NCBI GenBank assembly: GCA_905233135.1
Contig: CAJOCQ010000004.1
Coordinates: 81,364 to 145,363, forward strand
Reading direction: 5' to 3'
Length of the DNA stretch: 64,000 nt
Origin: an uncultured Selenomonadaceae bacterium
Lineage (GTDB): Bacteria; Bacillota; Negativicutes; Selenomonadales; Selenomonadaceae
The number at the start of each line of letters is the position of its first letter. The stretch's first letter is position 1. The notes beneath the pieces were generated by a model that saw nothing but the letters and a program-made list of their open reading frames with translations, had not been told where the DNA came from and searched no databases. The position numbers and the translations under genes were made by a program. Below are positions 17,870 to 25,857 of this stretch, piece by piece.

Positions 17870-18922
17870 ATGGAAAATATTTTGTCGATAAAAAATCTTG
17901 ATATAACTTTTAAAACGAACGCGGGCAATATCCACGCAATACGCGGCGTCAATTTCGACTTGCCGCGCGGTAAAACCGTTGCACTTGTAGGAGAGAGCGG
18001 CTCGGGTAAATCCGTCACAATGAAGGCGGTTACGGGCTTGCTTGATTCAAATTGCATTATCAACAGCGGAAATATTTTTTATAACGGCGTCGATTTGCTG
18101 ACACTTTCCAAAAAAGATTTGCGCCAAAAAATTAACGGGCAACAAATTGCAATGGTTTTTCAAGACCCAATGACCAGCTTAGATCCAACAATGACAATCG
18201 GCGCGCAGATTATGGAAGGTATGCTCCTTCACCAAAAAATTTCAAAAAGTGACGCCGAAAAAAAAGCGTTGGAACTTTTAAACCTTGTAGGAATAATCGA
18301 CGCAGAAAAACGTATGAAAAATTATCCGCACCAACTTTCAGGCGGAATGCGGCAGCGCGTAGTAATTGCCATTGCGCTTTCTTGCGAAGCAAAAGTTTTA
18401 ATTTGCGACGAGCCGACAACCGCGCTTGACGTTACGATTCAAGCAAAAATTTTAAATCTGATAAAAGACATTCAAGCGCAAATGGGCTTGTCGGTAATTT
18501 ACATAACGCACGATTTGGGCGTTGTAGCAAAAGTTGCAGATTTTGTAAACGTAATGTACGCGGGCAAAATCATTGAAACGGGCACTGTTGACGAAATTTT
18601 TTATGACCCGCGCCACCCGTATACTTGGGGCTTACTTTCGGCAATGCCCGACCTTGAAACTGACGACGCAAGATTATATTCAATACCCGGCAGTCCGCCG
18701 AATTTGTTGCACGAACCGACAGGCGACGCCTTCGCGGCAAGAAATCAATTTGCAATGAAAATTGACGAAAAAGCCGCGCCGCCAATGTTTCAAATTACAG
18801 AAACGCACTTTGCGGCAACGTGGCTGTTGCACCCCGACGCGCCGAAAATCGAATTGCCGCCCGAATTAAAAGCGCGGCTCGAACGTTCCAGAAAAGCGGC
18901 TTTTTTAGGGGATAAAGCCTAA
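17870..18922 (+). CDS. oppD: oligopeptide ABC transporter ATPase OppD
   Basis: 350 residues. Walker A GESGSGKS, signature LSGGMRQRV, Walker [12 protein letters not shown], and the oligo_HPY C-terminal domain ([15 protein letters not shown]). It powers the OppBC channel with OppF. The ATG is preceded directly by a terminator hairpin and lacks a visible ribosome binding site, so its expression may depend on a leaderless or reinitiation mode. The last codons are GC-rich and run straight into the word repeat before copy D. Confidence 0.93.
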   Translation: MENILSIKNLDITFKTNAGNIHAIRGVNFDLPRGKTVALVGESGSGKSVTMKAVTGLLDSNCIINSGNIFYNGVDLLTLSKKDLRQKINGQQIAMVFQDPMTSLDPTMTIGAQIMEGMLLHQKISKSDAEKKALELLNLVGIIDAEKRMKNYPHQLSGGMRQRVVIAIALSCEAKVLICDEPTTALDVTIQAKILNLIKDIQAQMGLSVIYITHDLGVVAKVADFVNVMYAGKIIETGTVDEIFYDPRHPYTWGLLSAMPDLETDDARLYSIPGSPPNLLHEPTGDAFAARNQFAMKIDEKAAPPMFQITETHFAATWLLHPDAPKIELPPELKARLERSRKAAFLGDKA

Positions 18923-18944
18923 AGCCTAAAGACTAGGGGCTGGT

Positions 18945-19128
18945 GAAAAGCCGCCCGTCACTAAAGCCGCAGCTTGACCTTTTTTACGAGCGTAGGAAAA
19001 AGTAGAGGCCCCAAAAGGGGCCGCCTGTTACTACGTGCGTACAGTACCCGAGCGGCCCTGACGGGCGGGGAGTTTTTCTTTCTTTGCCAGGCGTTTCTTT
19101 CTTTTGCGCCAAAAGAAAGAAATGCCGT
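18945..19128 (-). repeat. interspersed structured repeat, copy D (core type I)
   Basis: Inverted orientation. GCCGCCCGTCACTAAAGCCG opens at 18950 and TGACGGGCGG closes at 19059-19068; the arm (GCCAGGCGTTTCTTTC, then TGCGCC, then AAAAGAAAGAAA) lies toward oppF. The palindrome is GGCCCCAAAAGGGGCC, altered symmetrically from the other copies. It separates oppD from oppF. Confidence 0.9.
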
Positions 19129-19173
19129 TGTTAGAAAAAAATCTTAAAACAAAAAAAGGACGGCAATTTTTAA

Positions 19174-20052
19174 ATGGCTTTACTGAAAGTTATAAACCTT
19201 CGCCAGCATTTTAAAATTTCGCGCAGTTTTACCGTTAAAGCAGTAAACGGCGTAACATTTGAAATAAACGCGGGCGAAACTTACGGGCTTGTAGGCGAAA
19301 GCGGCAGCGGCAAAACTACGATTGGGCGAAGTATCATTCGGCTTTACAATCCTACCGAAGGCAAAGTTTTTTTTGACGGCAAAAAAATTTCAGGCAACCT
19401 CGACGCCGCTACAAATAAAATGCTCCGCCAAAATATGCAGATGATTTTTCAAGATCCTATGTCAAGTTTGAACCCGCGCAAAAAAGTCGGCGATATTATT
19501 GCGGAAGGACTCGATATTCATAAACTTTACAAAAATTTGAAAGAACGCCAAGAAATTATTGCAGAAATTCTAAAGAAAGTCGGACTTTCGCCCGCGCACG
19601 CCGAAAGATACCCGCAACAATTTTCAGGCGGACAAAGGCAGCGCGTTGGAATTGCGCGCGCCCTCGTTATGAATCCGAAATTAATTATTGCGGACGAATG
19701 CATTTCCGCGCTTGATGTTTCAATTCAAGCGCAGGTTGTAAATCTTATGAAAGATATTCAGGACGAAACTAAATGCGCGTACCTTTTCATTGCGCACGAT
19801 TTGAGTATGGTTAAATATATTTCTGACAGAATCGGCGTCTTGCACAAAGGTTATTTGGTTGAAACCGGTACAACACAGGAAATTTTTTCCAATCCCGCGC
19901 ACCCTTACACGCAGAGCCTTTTGTCTGCAGTTCCTCAACCTAATCCCCGCGTTGAAAAAAATCGTACGCTTTTAACCTACAACGCCGAAAATGTCAATTA
20001 TGAAAGTTGCACAATGCAACAACTCAGCGATACTCATTTTGTATTGACGTAA
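19174..20052 (+). CDS. oppF: oligopeptide ABC transporter ATPase OppF
   Basis: 292 residues, start ATG with AAGGACGG. Walker A GESGSGKTT, signature FSGGQRQRVG, Walker B LIIADECISALD (Glu-Cys in place of the common Glu-Pro), and a short oligo_HPY tail (AHPYTQSLLSAVPQPNP). Second ATPase of the Opp transporter. Its C-terminal end is slightly shorter than in many OppF proteins. Confidence 0.92.
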   Translation: MALLKVINLRQHFKISRSFTVKAVNGVTFEINAGETYGLVGESGSGKTTIGRSIIRLYNPTEGKVFFDGKKISGNLDAATNKMLRQNMQMIFQDPMSSLNPRKKVGDIIAEGLDIHKLYKNLKERQEIIAEILKKVGLSPAHAERYPQQFSGGQRQRVGIARALVMNPKLIIADECISALDVSIQAQVVNLMKDIQDETKCAYLFIAHDLSMVKYISDRIGVLHKGYLVETGTTQEIFSNPAHPYTQSLLSAVPQPNPRVEKNRTLLTYNAENVNYESCTMQQLSDTHFVLT

Positions 20053-20074
20053 AAATTTTTTCGCTTGGCGGCAT

Positions 20075-20103
20075 TTGCGACAGTTTTAGAAATTTCTTAT
20101 AAA
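20075..20103 (+). promoter_or_regulatory. candidate sigma-70 promoter for the LRR gene
   Basis: TTGCGA (20075-20080), 17-base spacer, TATAAA (20098-20103), about 60 bases upstream of the LRR protein start. Position and spacing fit a housekeeping promoter. Confidence 0.45.
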
Positions 20104-20163
20104 ATTGCGCGCAGGATTTTTAATTAAATTTACGAATTTTAATTAAAAAGGAGTGCGGCTTTT

Positions 20164-20985
20164 ATGAATGAAAATTTTCAATACGACAGAATTAACGACG
20201 GTATAAAAATTTTTAAGTATATCGGCACGGCTGAAAATGTTAAAATCCCTGCAACGATTAAAAATTTGCCCGTTACTGAAATTGGCAACAAAGCTTTTTG
20301 CGGCTGTAACCGGATTAAATCAGTTGATATTCCTGATTCCGTAAAAATTATTGCAGAAGATGCCTTTGACGGTTGCGAAAATTTTACTTTGAATATTTCA
20401 TTTTCAGCTGATGTCAAATTCGGAAATTTTTTTATCAAGCCGAAATTTATCCCGACAGTAAAACCAACTGACGCTAAATATTTTGATTATACGATAACTG
20501 AAAAGGGCGTCAGAATTAACGGTTATCACGGCGCAGATAATTCAGTAATAATTCCTACGCTGATTGAAAATTTGTTTGTAACAGAAATTGGTTACAGGGC
20601 TTTTTATGAATGCCGCAACCTGAAAGAAATTATTATTCCTGACAGTGTAACAGAAATTGGCGAATATGCTTTTTACAGTTGCAACGGCTTAAGAACAATT
20701 CAAATTCCAAATTCGATAAAAAGACTTAACGCCCAATGTTTTTCTTGGTGCGAAAATTTATCTGAAGTTGATATTCTCGAAGGCGTAACAGAAATTGGTT
20801 ATGCCGCTTTTTCTGATTGTCCCAACTTAAAAAAAATTGATATTCCTGATTCTGTAAAATACATTGACTATGGAAATTTTTTTCATTGTACTTCATTAAA
20901 ATTAATCAGTTTGCCCGCCAATGTTGAAACAAAAGAAATTTGTTATAATTGTCCCGCAAAAATTATTTACCGTGATAAAAAATAG
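20164..20985 (+). CDS. BspA-type leucine-rich repeat protein
   Basis: 273 residues, AAGGAG before ATG. About eight LRR_5 repeats of the form I-x-I-P-x-S-V-x-x-I-G-x-x-A-F-x-x-C, for example EIIIPDSVTEIGEYAF. No signal peptide, so this member is probably intracellular, unlike the surface BspA proteins. Such repeats usually bind other proteins. It precedes purB by 11 bases. Confidence 0.85.
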   Translation: MNENFQYDRINDGIKIFKYIGTAENVKIPATIKNLPVTEIGNKAFCGCNRIKSVDIPDSVKIIAEDAFDGCENFTLNISFSADVKFGNFFIKPKFIPTVKPTDAKYFDYTITEKGVRINGYHGADNSVIIPTLIENLFVTEIGYRAFYECRNLKEIIIPDSVTEIGEYAFYSCNGLRTIQIPNSIKRLNAQCFSWCENLSEVDILEGVTEIGYAAFSDCPNLKKIDIPDSVKYIDYGNFFHCTSLKLISLPANVETKEICYNCPAKIIYRDKK

Positions 20986-20996
20986 GAGTTGGTAAA

Positions 20997-22289
20997 ATGA
21001 TTGAACGTTATACTTTGCCCGAAATGGGAAAAATTTGGTCGCTTGAAAACGAATGGCGCACAATTTTAAATGTGGAGCTTGCCGCCTGCGATGCAATGGC
21101 TGAACTCGGCGAAATTCCCGCCGCTGCCGCGCAAAATATTCGCGCTAAGGCAAATTTTACCGTCGAACGTATCAAGGAAATTGAAGCCGTTACTGACCAC
21201 GATATTATTGCTTTTTTAACTTGCGTTGCAGAATACGTCGGCGAAGATTCAAAGTACATTCACAAGGGCTTGACTTCTTCGGACGTGAAAGATACCGCGT
21301 ACTGTCTTATGATGAAACAAGCCGCCGAAATTATTTTGGACGATTTAAAAAAGTTTAATGAAGTTTTACGCCGCCGCGCAGTTGAATTTAAACATACGCC
21401 TTGCATTGGGCGCACGCACGGAATACACGCCGAGCCAATGACTTTCGGGCTAAAACTTTTACTTTGGAGCGCGGAAATTGAAAGGGATATTGAGCGCGTC
21501 GAACACGCCAAAAAAATTGTAAGCGTTGGAAAGTTAAGCGGCGCAGTAGGCACTTATTCAAATATTAATCCGAAGATTGAAAAGCTTGTTTGCAAAAAAT
21601 TGGAACTTGAACCCGTCAAACTTGCAACTCAAGTTATTCAACGCGACAGGCACGCAGAATTTGTTACAACGCTTGCGATTGTTTCAAGTACGCTTGAAAA
21701 AATTGCTACAGAAATTCGCAACTTGCAACGTACAGATATTAGGGAAGCTGAAGAATATTTTCAGCCGGGACAAAAAGGCTCTTCGGCAATGCCGCACAAA
21801 CGCAACCCCATTAATTGCGAGCGCGTTGCAGGAATGGCGCGGCTTGTGCGCGGTAATGCTGTTGCCGCAATGGAAGACATTACTCTTTGGCACGAGCGCG
21901 ATATTTCACATTCAAGCGTTGAACGTGTAATTTTGCCTGACGCTACAATTAACGTTGACTACTGCACCAAAAAAATTACAAAGATTATCGACAAGCTGTT
22001 GGTTTATCCCGAAAAAATGTTGCACAATCTCAACCGTACGGGCGGATTGATTTACAGTCAAAGAATTATGCTTGCCGTTGTTTCAAAGGGAGTCCTGCGC
22101 GAAGACGCCTATAAATGGGTACAGCGAAACGCTATGAAGCGTTGGCTTGAGGGCGAAGATTTCCGAACCAACATTGAAAACGACGAAGATATAAAAAAAT
22201 ATTTGAGCAAGGAAGAAATTGACGAGTGCTTTAACTATGAATGGTTTTTGCGTAATGTCGATATGATTTTTGAACGTTTTGGATTGTGA
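20997..22289 (+). CDS. purB: adenylosuccinate lyase
   Basis: 430 residues, fumarase/aspartase superfamily. It cleaves SAICAR and adenylosuccinate in purine synthesis. The signature GSSAMPHKRNP is present, as are the catalytic His region TSSDVKDTAYCL and GRTHGIHAEPMTFG. Family length is normal (430-435). Co-directional with the LRR protein and the metallo-hydrolase after it. Confidence 0.96.
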   Translation: MIERYTLPEMGKIWSLENEWRTILNVELAACDAMAELGEIPAAAAQNIRAKANFTVERIKEIEAVTDHDIIAFLTCVAEYVGEDSKYIHKGLTSSDVKDTAYCLMMKQAAEIILDDLKKFNEVLRRRAVEFKHTPCIGRTHGIHAEPMTFGLKLLLWSAEIERDIERVEHAKKIVSVGKLSGAVGTYSNINPKIEKLVCKKLELEPVKLATQVIQRDRHAEFVTTLAIVSSTLEKIATEIRNLQRTDIREAEEYFQPGQKGSSAMPHKRNPINCERVAGMARLVRGNAVAAMEDITLWHERDISHSSVERVILPDATINVDYCTKKITKIIDKLLVYPEKMLHNLNRTGGLIYSQRIMLAVVSKGVLREDAYKWVQRNAMKRWLEGEDFRTNIENDEDIKKYLSKEEIDECFNYEWFLRNVDMIFERFGL

Positions 22290-22293
22290 TACA

Positions 22294-23093
22294 ATGAAAA
22301 TTACGATGCTCGGCACGGGTAACGCCCTTGTTACCGAATGTTACAATACTTGCTTTGTCATAAGCGACGGCGATAAAAATTTTTTGGTTGACGGCGGGGG
22401 CGGCAGTGCCATTCTCAAACAATTAAAACACGGCGGCTTTAACTGGAAAGATATTCGGGAAATTTTTTGACGCACAAACACATTGACCATTTCACGGGGA
22501 TTTTGTGGCTTGTACGTATGATTTGCCAATATATGAATCAAAAAGAATATGACGGCGAAGCGACAATTTATGCGCACGCCGAAATTTTAAATTTGCTTGA
22601 GGATATTTCAAAAAAACTTTTACAGCTCAAAGAAACGCGCTTTATTAATGACAGGTTGCACTTTGTGAAAGTTGACGACGGCGAAACTAAAAATATTATC
22701 GGCAAGCAGGTAACTTTTTTTGATATTCATTCGACGAAAGCTAAACAATTCGGCTTTTGTATGGATATTGGCAGCGGCAAAAAATTAACTTGTTGCGGCG
22801 ATGAACCATATAACGACAGCGAAAAAAAATACGCCCTTGACAGTGAATGGCTCTTGCACGAGGCGTTCTGCCTTTTTTCTGAAGCAGAAATTTTTGACCC
22901 GTACGGGAAAAATCATTCAACCGTCAAGGACGCTTGCGAAATTGCCGAAAAGCTCCGCGTTAAAAATTTATTGCTGTACCATACCGAAGACAAAAATATT
23001 TCGGCAAGGAAAAAACTTTATCTTGCTGAAGGCGAAAAATTTTTCGGCGGCAAAATTTATGTGCCGAATGACTTGGAAACTTTAAATTTGTAA
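22294..23093 (+). pseudogene. metallo-beta-lactamase-fold hydrolase, frameshifted
   Basis: Two frames form one RNase Z-like MBL protein. Frame one (from ATG 22294) gives MKITMLGTGNALV and ends IREIF at a stop in TTTTTTGA. A minus-one shift continues LTHKHIDHF, the HxHxDH zinc motif, with later ligands GDEP and NHST. The junction is a run of six T; seven would restore the frame. It could be a pseudogene, a sequencing error in the homopolymer or programmed slippage. Both halves look undecayed, so error or slippage is plausible. No close relative can be named. Confidence 0.7.
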
Positions 23094-23105
23094 GGAGGGA
23101 ACTTT

Positions 23106-23450
23106 ATGAATACCAGAACGCACGAAATTATCAGGGAATATATTGACGTGCTGATTTATCAGGCGATTAACCGCGAATTGACTTGGGAAACTTCCGCCGG
23201 TGATATGGACATAAGATATTCAATCAACGACAAGGCGGGCGAACAACTTTTGGGCGTTTCGCGCAGCTTGCTTTTCTCCAGCGGCAAAGTTGAACTTACC
23301 ATTAAGGGCGAAACTTTCAAAACTGCCAACGCGGGGATTATTGACCGCGTAGAAAAACTTTTCAGAATCATTAACTACGAACGCAAGGATAACGTTATTT
23401 CTGATGCCACGATTAAATTTATGCGCAAGTACATTAAGGAAAATAAATAG
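23106..23450 (+). CDS. conserved-looking hypothetical protein
   Basis: 114 residues with AAGGAGGG before ATG. The N-terminus is helical (HEIIREYIDVLIYQAIN), followed by a beta-rich middle and another helix. No signal peptide, membrane helix or recognised motif. It follows the MBL-type gene on the same strand and ends at a convergent hairpin with kptA. Confidence 0.72.
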   Translation: MNTRTHEIIREYIDVLIYQAINRELTWETSAGDMDIRYSINDKAGEQLLGVSRSLLFSSGKVELTIKGETFKTANAGIIDRVEKLFRIINYERKDNVISDATIKFMRKYIKENK

Positions 23451-23471
23451 TGGGGTAGTGTTATAGTTGGA

Positions 23472-23499
23472 TAGTGGAATAGTTTTTACTATCACACTA
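23472..23499. terminator. word-type hairpin between convergent genes
   Basis: TAGTG-GA-ATAGT pairs with ACTAT-CA-CACTA around TTTTT. It is preceded by more copies of the same word (TAGTGGGGTAGTG, ATAGTTGG). It serves both the 23.1 kb gene and kptA, whose last codons lie inside it. Confidence 0.5.
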
Positions 23500-24010
23500 A
23501 ATATTTTGGCGGAACAGTTTCAACGAGCCAAACGCCGTTGGCAGATTGAAAAAATTTAAAGCCGTCATTGAACATTTGCCGCGCGGCAACTTTAAAAATT
23601 ATTGCGTTACCTGCGCGCCGCGTTGCAACTTTTTTTGCAGTTTCAATATCTGCCGACAAATGCACGTAAAGGCGATTCATTTTCAAAAGTCCGCGCACAG
23701 AAATACTTTCTAAATTTTTTTCAATAGTGCCGTGATACAAAATTTCGGGCGGAATTTTTTCAACCAATTCAACGTCAACTTTTAAAGAGTGCCCTTGATT
23801 GGCGCGAATTTTAGTTTTGTCTTCGTTGAAAGAAAATCGTTGCTTGTCATTTTCGGCAACAACTTTTTCAAGCGTCGCAAAATCAATTTTCATACCGCGC
23901 AGAATTTCTGAAACATTCGCCCAACCGTTTTTATCAAGTTTAATGTTAATCGTTTCGGGCTTGTGTCGCAGTATCAATGAAAGAAATTTGCTAAGTTTTT
24001 TAATATCCAT
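23492..24010 (-). CDS. kptA: RNA 2-prime-phosphotransferase (Tpt1/KptA)
   Basis: 172 residues. Family motifs: LSLILRHKPETI at the N-terminus (winged-helix domain with the substrate Arg-His), YHGT (NAD-binding) and YVHLS, plus VWLVETVPPKYL at the end. The enzyme transfers an RNA 2-prime phosphate to NAD. In eukaryotes it completes tRNA splicing; bacterial versions have unclear targets. Divergent from the HIT gene across 26 bases. Confidence 0.9.
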   Translation of the reverse strand: MDIKKLSKFLSLILRHKPETINIKLDKNGWANVSEILRGMKIDFATLEKVVAENDKQRFSFNEDKTKIRANQGHSLKVDVELVEKIPPEILYHGTIEKNLESISVRGLLKMNRLYVHLSADIETAKKVATRRAGNAIIFKVAARQMFNDGFKFFQSANGVWLVETVPPKYLV

Positions 24011-24036
24011 AAAATCACCTTGAAAGGAGTTTTTAA

Positions 24037-24378
24037 ATGTCAGATTGTATTTTTTGTAAAATTGCCAACAAGGAAATTAATTCAAATTTAATTTACGAAG
24101 ATGAAAGCGTTGTCGCCTTCCGTGATTTAAATCCGCAAGCTCCGCAACATATTTTGATTGTACCGAAAAAGCACGTTGCAAATATTACCGAACTTGACGA
24201 TAAAGAAATTGCCGCGCACATTTTTACAGAAGTTGTTCCCAAAATCGCAAAAGAAGTCGGCGTTGCTGAAAGCGGTTTTAGGCTTGTCATTAACACGGGC
24301 GAAGAAGGCGGGCAAACTGTTAATCATTTGCACGTACATTTAATCGGCGGCAGAAAAATGACTTGGCCTCCGGGCTGA
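24037..24378 (+). CDS. HIT-family nucleotide hydrolase (HinT-like)
   Basis: 113 residues. CIFCKIANKEI at the start and the histidine triad NHLHVHLIGG at the end are diagnostic of the Hint branch of HIT proteins, which hydrolyse purine nucleoside phosphoramidates. SD GAAAGGAG. Complete and of normal length. Confidence 0.93.
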   Translation: MSDCIFCKIANKEINSNLIYEDESVVAFRDLNPQAPQHILIVPKKHVANITELDDKEIAAHIFTEVVPKIAKEVGVAESGFRLVINTGEEGGQTVNHLHVHLIGGRKMTWPPG

Positions 24379-24379
24379 T

Positions 24380-24434
24380 GTAGTGGGATAGTGGAATAGT
24401 GTTATAGTTTTTACTATTCCACTACAACACTACT
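24380..24434. terminator. word-type bidirectional hairpin
   Basis: GTGGAATAGT pairs perfectly with ACTATTCCAC, and an outer GTAGTG pairs with CACTAC. Loop contains GTTATAGTTTTT. Lies between the convergent HIT and IIB-ROK genes and resembles the hairpin at 23472 in word content. Confidence 0.55.
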
Positions 24435-25836
24435 CAAGACTTTCAAGGCTCAAAATCATTTGTCCCAAGAGTGCATATTCGGGCATTTCTTCCTCGCGCA
24501 GATATACGAACGCGGGAAGATATTCGGCGGGTATGTACTCTTTTACTTTGTCTTTAATTTTTTCAATATCAGGCGTCATAGGACTTCGCACGCAAATTAA
24601 TTGCGGGTCAACAATCGAAATCCCTGCGCGAATTTCAAAAGAAATTGCGTCCAAAACTTTTTCGGGATCTGCTACAAAATTTTTTGCCCAATCTTCAGGC
24701 GCAACAACGCTTTGCATCATATAGCGAATTTCGCCCGCCATATTGTGCGCGCCGTCAAAAACTTTTCCGTTTAAAACCATTCCCATACCGCTTGCACGAA
24801 AACCGAACGGGCGCGATATAAACAAAATATTTTCGTACTTGTCCTGCTGGACGTAGTAGCCGAGCGCGGCGGCTTTTAAATTGTTGGTAATTGTAACGGG
24901 CACTTTATATTTTTCTTCCAAAAATTTTTGCAGGTTAATATTTTGAAGCATAAAATGTTTCAATTCCAAAAAGCCGTCGTGAATTGCGCCCGCCGTTGCA
25001 ATTCCTACCGCGTCATAATTTTTAAACCTGCAGGGAATTGTATCAAGAATATCCTGCAAATCCCGCAAAACATTTAACCTGCCTTTTATGACCGTTTCTT
25101 CAAAAAGCGGCTCGCCGTTTTGATAAATCCTGTACGCAATGCGCGTTTGGTTAACTGAAGGCAACAGCACGATTGATAAAATTTTTGCGTCATTTTTGAT
25201 TAAACCTGCGCGAACTTTTGCAATAATTCTTTCTGTAGAAGTTTTTTTCCAATTATTCAATTCCGCGCGAATGAAATTTAACATTTCGCCTGAATCGTAG
25301 CTTGCAAAAACTTTCGGCGGGATTTTCAAAATTAATTTATCGTGCAAAATATCCTGAGCAGTTTTGAATTGGTAGGCAATTTGCGGCGCAAGCAAAATTA
25401 TTGAATAATCCCTTGCAACTTCGTAAAGTTTGTGGAAAGGCACGGCGTTAAATTCGTAGTCAAGCGAAAGTAAAGCCGCCGCCTCGTTTAACTTGTCCGC
25501 AAAAAATCCCGTCGTCAAGCCGCCCGTACAACTTAACAAAATTTTTAATTTCTGCTGATTCTTTAAATTGGTAAGCGTCTCAAGCATTTCTGCAAAAAGT
25601 TCTTCGGCGTAGGAAAGCTCGCGCAGTTCAAAATGTAGATAAAATTTATTTTCGCCGTCCGCCAAATTTGTAACGCTCATTTCAACAATATTAACTTGCA
25701 ACGTGTAAAAATTTATTTTGCCGACGGCGTAGGAAGTTTTAATTTCAATGTTGCCTTCATCTTCTGAAATTGTACCTTCAGAAAATTTTTTCGCCAAAAT
25801 CTTTTGCTTAAATTCGCTTAAAATATCTGCGCTCAT
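24430..25836 (-). CDS. PTS EIIB (lactose/cellobiose-type) and ROK fusion protein
   Basis: 468 residues. About 1-90 is a helical/strand region of unknown type. About 95-180 is a PTS lactose/cellobiose EIIB-like domain: LLSCTGGLTTGFFADKLNEA carries the phosphorylatable Cys, and IILLAPQIAYQF is the typical next strand. From about 230 a ROK domain follows (VGIATAGAIHDGFLE, NNLKAAALGYY), but it lacks the CxCGxxGC zinc motif. The layout suggests a sugar-sensing regulator. The first residues are not a helix-turn-helix. No other PTS membrane gene is adjacent. Neighbour at 25858 ends about 20 bases upstream. Confidence 0.72.
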   Translation of the reverse strand: MSADILSEFKQKILAKKFSEGTISEDEGNIEIKTSYAVGKINFYTLQVNIVEMSVTNLADGENKFYLHFELRELSYAEELFAEMLETLTNLKNQQKLKILLSCTGGLTTGFFADKLNEAAALLSLDYEFNAVPFHKLYEVARDYSIILLAPQIAYQFKTAQDILHDKLILKIPPKVFASYDSGEMLNFIRAELNNWKKTSTERIIAKVRAGLIKNDAKILSIVLLPSVNQTRIAYRIYQNGEPLFEETVIKGRLNVLRDLQDILDTIPCRFKNYDAVGIATAGAIHDGFLELKHFMLQNINLQKFLEEKYKVPVTITNNLKAAALGYYVQQDKYENILFISRPFGFRASGMGMVLNGKVFDGAHNMAGEIRYMMQSVVAPEDWAKNFVADPEKVLDAISFEIRAGISIVDPQLICVRSPMTPDIEKIKDKVKEYIPAEYLPAFVYLREEEMPEYALLGQMILSLESLE

Positions 25837-25857
25837 TTTGTCAGCTCCATTTAAAAT

